Assembly: GCA_003266145.1 (NCBI GenBank)
Contig: MVJJ01000101.1
Coordinates: 1-9,651, forward strand
DNA: 9,651 nucleotides
Direction: 5' to 3'
Source: Methanosphaera sp. SHI613
GTDB taxonomy: Archaea; Methanobacteriota; Methanobacteria; Methanobacteriales; Methanobacteriaceae
The translations under genes and the position numbers were made by a program. Under the pieces are notes generated by a model. It was given only the letters and a program-made list of their open reading frames with translations, did no database searches and had not been told where the DNA came from. Shown here piece after piece: positions 1-5,870 of this stretch. Each line of letters begins with the position of its first letter. The stretch's first letter is position 1.

Positions 1-28
1 AATTAGCTAAAAAATAGTAAAATATAAT

Positions 29-107
29 AAAGAAAATAGATATTTTAAACTCATAATGAGTTTTAAATGTTAGGGAGTTTTATTTTCTTTTTATAGTTTT
101 TTTACAA
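29..107 (+). terminator. Candidate rightward terminator of a gene left of the window
   Basis: An 8-bp inverted repeat (AAACTCAT at 47-54, ATGAGTTT at 56-63) sits inside a longer pair of complementary arms (AAAGAAAATA at 29-38, TATTTTCTTT at 81-90). It is followed on the plus strand by several T tracts up to 107. All plus-strand frames at the left edge contain stops, so any rightward gene must end before the window. The hairpin followed by T tracts fits a transcription end, but A+T-rich DNA yields such patterns easily. Confidence 0.3.
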
Positions 108-261
108 GTCATATTATGTTTTTAATAAGGAGTGGTGAGTTTTTTCTAGACAAAGGTAGAAATTCTTTTTATATAATAGGTGATTTAAATTATAACTATT
201 TTTTTTTGTAGGAGTAATAGTTTTATTAGATTTCATTTTTGTCTGTGATTTAACCCATATC

Positions 262-383
262 AACTGATATAATTTTAGGTATTCCTAAACTTATCAGTTA
301 ATAATATGTTGTACTCCAAAGTATATAAAGGTTTGGGTATACCTAAAAATTTTTAAAGTAATCTAACATCAGTTATACCTAAA
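262..383. promoter_or_regulatory. Cluster of three palindromic operator-like sites
   Basis: Three related 16-bp sites fit the palindrome TTTAGGTATACCTAAA. They are 274-289 (TTTAGGTATTCCTAAA, one mismatch), 332-347 (TTTGGGTATACCTAAA, one mismatch) and 368-383 (right half intact, left half degraded). The first is nested in an almost concentric outer inverted repeat, AACTGATA at 262-269 and TATCAGTT at 292-299. The sites flank a TATA-like element at 322-330, which is where a repressor would act. The TTAGG...CCTAA shape resembles operators of DtxR/MntR-family metal-dependent regulators; that assignment is inference. The regulated gene is not evident. The longest leftward reading frame behind the promoter (114-236, 40 residues) has no ribosome binding site. 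Confidence 0.45.
322..330 (-). promoter_or_regulatory. Leftward TATA box between operator sites
   Basis: On the minus strand the sequence reads CTTTATATA, a good archaeal TATA box, preceded by AAACC in the BRE position. Initiation about 25 bases downstream would fall near position 300, just before the operator-like site at 274-289. The second site (332-347) abuts the TATA box on its upstream side. The same bases also read as TATATAAAG on the plus strand, so the direction is not certain. Confidence 0.35.
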
Positions 384-387
384 AAAA
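381..387 (-). terminator. Oligo-T end of the exonuclease gene
   Basis: Seven T residues on the minus strand follow the TGA stop codon (388-390) directly, the usual form of an archaeal intrinsic termination signal. They overlap the third operator-like site (368-383). Confidence 0.45.
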
Positions 388-1452
388 TCAACAATCATCT
401 AAATTTACAGATAACAACTCATTAAAAATTTCAAATAACTCTTTTTTATCCTTAAAAGATATATTTCCATCATCCAGGAGATTCTTGACATTATTTAAAA
501 TATTATCATAAAAGTAATTTCCCTTCAATGTATCATTATCCAATAACCAGTCATATAATAATTCCAATTTATATAAATCAATTTCATTATCTACTCTAAT
601 AACCTGAACCATACCTTGTAGGATTCCTAAAAGCAACGTTGCATAATCATAGATTGTTGAGGTTGTAACAGGGAAAGTTCTCTTAAACAAAAATTCAATA
701 TCCCTATTTGTAATTTCTTGTTTAGAAATTAATTGATTTAATTGTTTATTCAGATTACTAAATACTGTAGTGTCTGTGTACTCTTTATTCTTATTATGCC
801 AATCTTTAATTAAATCGAAGTGATTTGTAGTGATGTGATTATAATATTTTAATATATAGAGCATGCCATAGAAATAATTTAAATTGATGGCCAACTCTTC
901 ATCATAAATTTCTTTAAATTTTAATTTGTAATGATAATGCCCACAATTATCAATGGAAATATCTTCTTTCTTGTTAAGATGTTCAAATACTGTATGTGAA
1001 GCAAGAGCATCATCTATAGCAATGTGAGAATTATATTCAAAGCCTATATGCTTAGCTATATCAGACAATCTATATGAATTTAACTTCAGATACTTCTTAG
1101 ATAGTTTCCACGTACAATAATAATCAAATTCAGGAATGTCCATTTTATAGTTATCCAACGTCCGTGAAATAACAAGCAAATCAAATTTCACATTATGTCC
1201 TACTATGATATTACCCGTTAGATAATCCATTATTTTTGGCCAATATTCATCGAAAGTGGGACTGTCTTCAACATCTTCAGGAGAAATTCCTGTTAAGTCA
1301 ATATTAAACTTATCAAAATGACTTTCAGGATTTATCAATTGATCTATGCTTTTTACAACCAGATTGTCTTCAACTATAAGTATTGCAATGGAAGTTATGG
1401 AATTATTTAAAGCGTTGGGAGTTTCTAAGTCAAGTACCACATAATTATCCAT
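388..1452 (-). CDS. DnaQ-like DEDDh 3'-5' exonuclease with helical C-terminal tail
   Basis: The N-terminal 155 residues form a DnaQ/PolC-type exonuclease domain that would remove 3' nucleotides with two metal ions. Exo I is the DLE at residues 8-10, Exo II is HNVKFD at 86-91, and the DEDDh motif is H143 with D148 (HIAIDD). The stretch LTGISPEDVEDSPTF (53-67) is also typical. The remaining roughly 200 residues are helical and without a catalytic motif. Residues about 270-350 contain two segments (LLGILQGMVQVIRVDNEIDL and NLLDDGNISFKDKKELFEIF) resembling a TerB-like or EF-hand-like helical repeat that, from memory, precedes a BRCT domain in bacterial exonuclease-type proteins; no BRCT follows here. 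The ATG is supported by AAGGGG upstream. It lies 82 bp behind the 100-residue orphan on the same strand. It is probably a repair or nucleic-acid processing enzyme; a polymerase partner is not indicated. Confidence 0.85.
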   Translation of the reverse strand: MDNYVVLDLETPNALNNSITSIAILIVEDNLVVKSIDQLINPESHFDKFNIDLTGISPEDVEDSPTFDEYWPKIMDYLTGNIIVGHNVKFDLLVISRTLDNYKMDIPEFDYYCTWKLSKKYLKLNSYRLSDIAKHIGFEYNSHIAIDDALASHTVFEHLNKKEDISIDNCGHYHYKLKFKEIYDEELAINLNYFYGMLYILKYYNHITTNHFDLIKDWHNKNKEYTDTTVFSNLNKQLNQLISKQEITNRDIEFLFKRTFPVTTSTIYDYATLLLGILQGMVQVIRVDNEIDLYKLELLYDWLLDNDTLKGNYFYDNILNNVKNLLDDGNISFKDKKELFEIFNELLSVNLDDC

Positions 1453-1499
1453 AAAAAACTACCCCTTAAAAATGATGATTATGATTGAAAAATGTTGTT

Positions 1500-1506
1500 A
1501 AAAAAA
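1500..1506 (-). terminator. T7 tract between orphan gene and exonuclease gene
   Basis: Seven T residues on the minus strand lie about 30 bases after the stop codon of the 100-residue orphan and 48 bases before the exonuclease start. No clear TATA box follows before the exonuclease gene. The tract may therefore end only part of the transcripts, and the two genes could be partly co-transcribed. Confidence 0.3.
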
Positions 1507-1534
1507 GAATTGGTGAATAAAGAAATAAAACCCG

Positions 1535-1837
1535 TTATATCTCTAATTGATGTATAGAAGATTTAGACATGTTTTTTGATAATTGATATAACTCTTCTGC
1601 TTCTTCTTCTTTAGAATAGTAAATTTTGTCGTTTTGTGGATTGTAATAAGGATATTTTTCACGTGTATAAACCGTTATGCCCTTATATGTTTCTTCAACA
1701 TAATCGCCAGCTTCATCAGCCTGATATACCTTATGTGTTTTACCAGAATTCTCTTCAGAAGCCATATTATGAACTGAAGAAGTATTATTTAATGTATTAT
1801 TTATATTCTGAATAATATCATTAATCCTCGTTTTCAT
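1535..1837 (-). CDS. Small orphan protein, 100 residues
   Basis: I do not recognise this protein. It is a believable gene: the ATG has a good Shine-Dalgarno sequence (AAGGAG at 1846-1851 on the plus-strand numbering, eight bases away), a TATA-like element lies upstream, and a T tract follows. The first 35 residues are rich in Asn, Ser and Thr and look unstructured. Residues about 36-80 are rich in Tyr, Glu and Lys and contain a compact segment (YKGITVYTREKYPYYNPQND) that suggests a beta-rich core, followed by an acidic helix (KEEEAEELYQLSKNM). There is no signal peptide, membrane segment or cysteine, so it is probably cytosolic. It is transcribed away from the pair of small acidic genes at 2225-2893, with which it shares the divergent region 1838-2224. 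Confidence 0.7.
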   Translation of the reverse strand: MKTRINDIIQNINNTLNNTSSVHNMASEENSGKTHKVYQADEAGDYVEETYKGITVYTREKYPYYNPQNDKIYYSKEEEAEELYQLSKNMSKSSIHQLEI

Positions 1838-1895
1838 TTGTATTACTCCTTGTATTTATTTTTGATATTTTTGAGCAGATACTTACATGAGTATA

Positions 1896-1925
1896 ATTAC
1901 ATATTTGTAATGATTAATATATAAA
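1896..1925 (-). promoter_or_regulatory. TATA box and inverted repeat upstream of the 100-residue orphan
   Basis: The minus strand reads TTTATATATTAA at 1914-1925, a good archaeal TATA box. Just downstream, ATTACA (1896-1901) and TGTAAT (1906-1911) form a six-base inverted repeat separated by four bases, close to the expected start site near 1890. The repeat is a possible operator, but it is short and A+T-rich. Confidence 0.4.
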
Positions 1926-2140
1926 TAATTGCATAATTAATAACAATAGCGGAAATAAATAATACAAATCATTTCTCTAAAAACAAACGAGTGGATAGGA
2001 GAAGTTATATTAACAATCTGTAACCACTAGAAATACATTAAATTCAACATTATACGTTAACATATGATAACTCCACCAACTAAAAACCCCCGACAGATAG
2101 TTATGAAGAATATGATTAGATTCACAACCAAACATTCTTT
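1926..2140. other. Divergent intergenic stretch with a stray Shine-Dalgarno sequence
   Basis: No gene of normal size is visible between the two promoters. The one conspicuous element is GGTGGAG on the minus strand (2071-2077), a strong ribosome binding site seven bases before an ATG at 2061-2063. The frame from that ATG has only 17 codons before TAA (2010-2012). The same frame opens upstream at 2133-2135, giving 41 codons without a binding site of their own. It may be a leader peptide, a gene remnant or chance. No tRNA-like fold is seen. Confidence 0.2.
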
Positions 2141-2144
2141 TCAA

Positions 2145-2151
2145 TTATATA
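2145..2151 (+). promoter_or_regulatory. TATA box for the tandem acidic gene pair
   Basis: TTATATA lies 74 bases before the start codon at 2225. Initiation about 25 bases downstream would give a leader of about 50 bases ending in GAGGAA. Another A/T tract (TTTTAATATA) immediately follows, so the exact TATA box is uncertain. Confidence 0.35.
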
Positions 2152-2224
2152 TTTTAATATACCTATTGATTATAGTTAAATATTAAATTAAACAAACTAA
2201 TATATAGATAAACGAGGAATCAAT

Positions 2225-2548
2225 ATGATAGAAACTTATGATTATATACTTAGCGATGTCAATAATGACAAAAACAACATCAAATGTAAAATAGAATACG
2301 ATACTGAGAACTCCTACAACAAAACATTTTACTTTTATGACGGAAAGAACTGGCAAAAAGACTTTATTGACCTAAATAAGTTATCTCCAGAAAATAAGGA
2401 AGAAAAAAACGAATTTGATGATTTTGTAACGAAAGTACATGATTTCATGGTTCATGGAAATCTATGGGAACAATTAGAAGCTATGGATGATGGAGAAACA
2501 ATAACAAAAAAACAATATGAATTGGAAATTACCGCAAACAAAATCTAA
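2225..2548 (+). CDS. Small acidic orphan protein, first of a tandem pair
   Basis: I do not recognise a family. The 107-residue product has 24 Asp/Glu against 13 Lys and no Arg, so it is clearly acidic, and it has no signal peptide or membrane segment. A likely fold is a short beta-sheet (residues about 5-50, with FYFYDGKNWQKDF at about 35-47) followed by a helix (NEFDDFVTKVHDF, about 62-74) and a final strand. The same order of motifs occurs in the next gene (YVWDGLEWSDK, then QYDDFISRLVEV), which starts 18 bases after this stop. The two are therefore probably diverged duplicates in one operon. The ATG has GAGGAA a few bases upstream. A binding or immunity-type role is possible, but nothing in the sequence decides it. 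Confidence 0.75.
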   Translation: MIETYDYILSDVNNDKNNIKCKIEYDTENSYNKTFYFYDGKNWQKDFIDLNKLSPENKEEKNEFDDFVTKVHDFMVHGNLWEQLEAMDDGETITKKQYELEITANKI

Positions 2549-2566
2549 TGGAGAATACTGTTAAAC

Positions 2567-2893
2567 ATGAAAACAATTATAGATGCAATAGTATTAGATG
2601 GAAAATATGAAACAGATGATTATAAAGTTAATCTAAGATTGGTAATCGATAAACTGAACAATTTAAAACTGTACGTATGGGATGGCCTAGAGTGGAGCGA
2701 TAAAAAAGGCTTTAATAGGGTTTATACTGATGAAACCAGTCAAATACAATATGATGATTTTATAAGTCGTTTAGTTGAAGTTGAAGAAAGTAAATTATTA
2801 TATGAAATTGCAAAAAGTATCGATGTAGATCAAAGTTATTATTTTGAGAAAGAACGATTATATCTATACATTGAAAATAAATATAACGAATAA
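2567..2893 (+). CDS. Small acidic orphan protein, second of a tandem pair
   Basis: Another unrecognised protein of 108 residues, almost the same length as its upstream neighbour and similarly acidic (about 23 Asp/Glu to 15 Lys/Arg, now including four Arg). By eye it aligns with the neighbour over its whole length without large gaps. The shared points are an aromatic strand ending in W/Y-DG-x-x-W (LYVWDGLEW, about 34-42), then Y/F-DDF followed by a helix (QYDDFISRLVEVEE, about 60-73), then a hydrophobic helix LLYEIAKSID and a terminal aromatic strand. It has no signal peptide or membrane segment. A GGAG lies 12 bases before the ATG, a somewhat long spacing. Expression probably depends on the promoter of the first gene. 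Confidence 0.75.
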   Translation: MKTIIDAIVLDGKYETDDYKVNLRLVIDKLNNLKLYVWDGLEWSDKKGFNRVYTDETSQIQYDDFISRLVEVEESKLLYEIAKSIDVDQSYYFEKERLYLYIENKYNE

Positions 2894-2900
2894 AATAACC

Positions 2901-2913
2901 TCCTTCTCTTTTT
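2901..2913 (+). terminator. T-rich end of the tandem pair
   Basis: A pyrimidine-rich stretch ending in five T residues lies just after the stop codon at 2891-2893. It is a weak archaeal-type signal facing the aspS terminator on the other strand. Confidence 0.3.
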
Positions 2914-2943
2914 AAAATAGTTAAAAACAAGAAAATTATTATT

Positions 2944-2988
2944 AAAAAAAAAATAAAAAATGGTTTAAACTCATCTATGGAGTTAACC
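2944..2988 (-). terminator. Hairpin plus T-tract terminator of aspS
   Basis: On the minus strand GGTTAACTC and GAGTTTAAACC can pair around a seven-base loop (plus-strand 2962-2988), with two bulged bases. A long T-rich run follows (2944-2960). The hairpin includes the stop codon of aspS (2975-2977), so the gene and its terminator overlap. Confidence 0.55.
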
Positions 2989-4294
2989 GTCTTCTGTCTC
3001 TAGGGAACAATACGGTTTCACGAATGTTTTTAGAACCTGTTATTACCATGGTAAGTCTGTCTACACCTACTCCCCAACCAGAGTGTGGTGGCATACCATA
3101 CTGGAATGCCTGTAGATATTTGGTAAATGAATCAGGATTTAAATCTTTTGCTTCGATTTGTTTGTATAATAAATCATAGTTGTGTATACGTTGTGATCCA
3201 CTGGATAATTCCAAATCACGGTACATTAAGTCAAATGCAGTACTTTTTTCAGGATTATCACATAACGGCATTACATAGAATGGTTTGATTGCTGTTGGCC
3301 ATTCGGTAATGAAGTAGTAACTGCCCATGGTTTCCCCCAATACTTTTTCTGCAGCCCTGTTTAGGTCTTCACCGTATTCCATTTCAACATCATGACTGTT
3401 TACGATATCAACAACTTCATCATATGTTACTTTTGGGAATGCTTCTTTAGGAATGTCCAGTTCATGACCAAGATCATCCAGTTCTTTCTGACATTTGCTT
3501 TGTACATTGGATAAGATGTTTTGTATTAAATTTTCAAGTAAATCCATTACGTCTTCATGACTTCTGAAGGACATTTCTGCATCCATTGATAATGCTTCAT
3601 TTAAGTGTCTTAATGTATCATGTTCTTCTGCCCTGAATATTTGACCTATTTCAAATACGTTGTCTAATCCTGTTGCCATCATCATTTGTTTGTATAGCTG
3701 AGGACTTTGACCTAGGAATGCTTCTTTTTCGAAGTAGGTTATAGGGAATAATTCTGTTCCTCCTTCTGTAGCTGATGCTACTAGTTTAGGAGTGTTTATT
3801 TCTGTAAAATCATTGTCGTAGAAATAGTTACGTGCGGTGTGTAATATTTCATTTTTGATTTTGAAAATTGCACTAACATCGTGTTTTCTTAAATCCATGA
3901 AACGAGCATCTAATCTGGTATCCATTTCAGCATCTACTTTTTCGGTAGTGTCTAATGGTAATGGTAATTTTGATACGTTTATCACGTCAATATTTGATGG
4001 AATGATTTCAACACCATTTGGTGCTTTTGCTGATTCCTGTATTGTACCTGTTACTGTAACGATAGTTTCTTTTCTAGCTGCACGTACATCAGCCATCATT
4101 TCTTCGGATAATTTTTTACTTGGTGCTGTTAATTGAGTAATTCCATTTTTATCTCTTATTAATACGAATACTATTCCACCAAGGTCACGAATTTCATGTA
4201 CCCATCCGGTTATTTTCACTGTTTGGCCTGCTAATTCAGGACCTATTTCATTAGAATAATGTGTTCTTTTACATTTATCAAATATGTCTGTCAA
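2975..4294 (-). CDS. aspS: Aspartyl-tRNA synthetase, predicted non-discriminating (Asp/Asn)
   Basis: A class II synthetase of archaeal type that attaches aspartate to tRNA in the cytosol; its 439 residues match the usual length. The N-terminal OB-fold anticodon-binding domain covers about 1-110 (GWVHEIRDLGG at 30-40). The catalytic domain contains TEGGTELFPI (177-185), QSPQLYKQ (196-203), motif 2 FRAEEHDTLRHLNEA (220-234) and motif 3 GVGVDRL with R413, ending in the characteristic FPRDRRRLTP. H33 and P92 occupy the places of Trp26 and Lys85 of the discriminating Thermococcus enzyme. His and Pro there are the known marks of non-discriminating AspRS, which also makes Asp-tRNA-Asn for the GatCAB amidotransferase. 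The start is TTG, supported by AGGTGA four bases upstream and by alignment of the N-terminus; no ATG fits. It is a single-gene unit downstream of hisD. Confidence 0.97.
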   Translation of the reverse strand: MTDIFDKCKRTHYSNEIGPELAGQTVKITGWVHEIRDLGGIVFVLIRDKNGITQLTAPSKKLSEEMMADVRAARKETIVTVTGTIQESAKAPNGVEIIPSNIDVINVSKLPLPLDTTEKVDAEMDTRLDARFMDLRKHDVSAIFKIKNEILHTARNYFYDNDFTEINTPKLVASATEGGTELFPITYFEKEAFLGQSPQLYKQMMMATGLDNVFEIGQIFRAEEHDTLRHLNEALSMDAEMSFRSHEDVMDLLENLIQNILSNVQSKCQKELDDLGHELDIPKEAFPKVTYDEVVDIVNSHDVEMEYGEDLNRAAEKVLGETMGSYYFITEWPTAIKPFYVMPLCDNPEKSTAFDLMYRDLELSSGSQRIHNYDLLYKQIEAKDLNPDSFTKYLQAFQYGMPPHSGWGVGVDRLTMVITGSKNIRETVLFPRDRRRLTP

Positions 4295-4340
4295 GTTTTC
4301 ACCTATGTTATAAATTGAATGATTAAAATAAATTAATAAT

Positions 4341-4356
4341 ATATTAATATATATTT
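4341..4356 (-). promoter_or_regulatory. TATA-like element upstream of aspS
   Basis: A minus-strand A/T stretch reading AAATATATATTAATAT lies about 50 to 60 bases before the TTG start of aspS, the right place for a promoter with a leader of some 30 bases. The 142-bp gap from hisD and the T8 tract in it support independent transcription. Confidence 0.35.
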
Positions 4357-4384
4357 ATGTTTCTTCTAATTGTTATATTTAATT

Positions 4385-4392
4385 AAAAAAAA
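4385..4392 (-). terminator. T8 tract after hisD
   Basis: Eight T residues on the minus strand, about 45 bases after the hisD stop codon and preceded by a pyrimidine-rich stretch, form an archaeal oligo-T terminator. No strong hairpin precedes it. Confidence 0.45.
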
Positions 4393-4436
4393 TGAAGAAT
4401 AGAAAAGAAGGATATGAAGTTGAATTTTATGATAAT

Positions 4437-5720
4437 TTAGTCTAAATCTTCTAATCTTTTTTTAACTGAAAATGCATGAGCATATAATCCTTCAGCATCT
4501 GCTAAGTTGATTACCATGTCTTTTATGTTTTTTAAACCTTCTTGACTTAATTCTTGTATTGTTGGTTTTTTGATGAATGATTCTGCAGATAAACCTGAGT
4601 ACATTCTTGCCCCACCACTTGTCGGCAATACATGGTTTGTTCCAGAACCGTAATCTCCACCGGCTACTGGAGTAAGATTACCCAAGAATATTGAACCAGC
4701 ATTAGTTATGGATTCCAATGTCTTGTAGTAGTCTTCGGTAACTATTACCAGATGTTCTGGTGCATATTCATTCGTAAATTCAATAGCCTCATCAATATTA
4801 TCAGCTACAAGTATATGACAGTATTTACTTAAGGACTCTTCAATGATTTCTTTTCTTTCCTGCGATTGAAGATACTCTAAACAATAGTCCACACATTCTT
4901 GTGCTGTTTTCCTGGAAGTTGAAACAAGAATTGTAGCTGCATTCGGATCATGCTCTGCCTGTGATAAAAGTTCAGTAGCAATGTATTTTGGATTAGCACT
5001 TTCATCGATTAATGCCAACATTTCTGAAGGACCTGCAGGAAACTCAATGTCAACATCTCCATATACCAATTTCTTAGCAGTGGCTACGAAAATATTTCCC
5101 GGACCGACAATCTTGTCAACGGATGGTATGGATTCGGTAGAATAAGCCATAGCAGCTATAGCCTGTGCACCACCAACCTTATATATGTCAGTTGCACCTG
5201 CAATGTATGCTGCCGCAAGAATTTCATCACGGATATTGCCCTCCTTATCCGGTGGAGTACAACAGATAATCTTTTTTACACCGGCAATCTTAGCTGGTAT
5301 TACTGTCATCAAGATTGATGATGGATATGCTGCACGACCACCCGGAATATAACAGCCTACCTTCTCAAGTGGACGTATGATTTGACCGGCCGTTACCCCA
5401 TCCTTAACTGTCATTGTCCAGTCGGATGGAATTTGAGCCTTATGAAACTTCTTAATATTCTCTGAAGCATCCAATAGAGCTTGTTTTAATTTAGAATCAA
5501 TATTGTTAATACTATTTTCGATTTCTTCCTGTGAAACCTTAAATTCTTCAATATCCGCCTTATCAAATTTTAGGGTGTAGTCATGTAATGCTTTGTCTTT
5601 ATTTAACCTTACGTTGTTTATAATATCCTGAACTGGCCCTAATACATCACTTGAATTCATTTCAATTCTTTTAGTATATTTTGAAAATTCCTCTTTCTTT
5701 AAAGTTTTTATCTCTAGCAA
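4437..5720 (-). CDS. hisD: Histidinol dehydrogenase
   Basis: A zinc enzyme that oxidises L-histidinol through histidinal to L-histidine with two NAD+, the last step of histidine synthesis in the cytosol. The 427 residues match the family length. The signature region KVGGAQAIAAMAY (181-193) and VGPGNIFVATAKKLVYG (205-221) is intact. Zinc ligands by comparison with the E. coli enzyme are Q254 and H257 (SQAEHDP), D356 (GGDYGSGTNH) and H415 near the C-terminus. The catalytic pair is E322-H323 (APEHL). No other his gene lies nearby, so the pathway is dispersed, as in many archaea. The start is TTG with GAGGGA five bases upstream; the next Met (residue 21) would cut into the conserved N-terminal helix. 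The gene looks complete and ordinary. Confidence 0.97.
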   Translation of the reverse strand: MLEIKTLKKEEFSKYTKRIEMNSSDVLGPVQDIINNVRLNKDKALHDYTLKFDKADIEEFKVSQEEIENSINNIDSKLKQALLDASENIKKFHKAQIPSDWTMTVKDGVTAGQIIRPLEKVGCYIPGGRAAYPSSILMTVIPAKIAGVKKIICCTPPDKEGNIRDEILAAAYIAGATDIYKVGGAQAIAAMAYSTESIPSVDKIVGPGNIFVATAKKLVYGDVDIEFPAGPSEMLALIDESANPKYIATELLSQAEHDPNAATILVSTSRKTAQECVDYCLEYLQSQERKEIIEESLSKYCHILVADNIDEAIEFTNEYAPEHLVIVTEDYYKTLESITNAGSIFLGNLTPVAGGDYGSGTNHVLPTSGGARMYSGLSAESFIKKPTIQELSQEGLKNIKDMVINLADAEGLYAHAFSVKKRLEDLD

Positions 5721-5756
5721 ATTAATCCCTCAGATATAATAATATATTATAATTAG

Positions 5757-5768
5757 ATATATATTCTT
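5757..5768 (-). promoter_or_regulatory. TATA-like element upstream of hisD
   Basis: The minus strand reads AGAATATATATC about 40 bases before the TTG start of hisD, giving a predicted leader of roughly 15 to 20 bases that just contains the GAGGGA binding site. Another A/T stretch lies at 5741-5753, so the choice is uncertain. Confidence 0.3.
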
Positions 5769-5836
5769 ATTAAATAATAAATTATTGCTTTTTTGAAAAA
5801 ATAATACTTAAAAAATAGATTAAATATAATAAGATT

Positions 5837-5870
5837 AAAAAAATAAGATAATGAAAAAATTATCTTATTT
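5837..5870 (-). terminator. Strong hairpin plus T-tract terminator of the thermosome gene
   Basis: The arms AAATAAGATAAT (5841-5852) and ATTATCTTATTT (5859-5870) are perfectly complementary over 12 bp with a six-base loop. On the minus strand the second arm runs into a T7 tract (5837-5843). The first arm to be transcribed overlaps the TAA stop codon (5869-5871). This is a bacterial-looking intrinsic terminator and the clearest one in the window. Confidence 0.7.

Noticed and set aside
114..236. 40-codon leftward frame behind the operator-flanked promoter
   Set aside because: No ribosome binding site before the ATG and a composition like translated A+T-rich noise; kept only as a remote possibility in the operator finding.
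3837..4136. 99-codon plus-strand frame inside aspS
   Set aside because: Antisense shadow of a well-conserved synthetase gene; no binding site and a low-complexity product.
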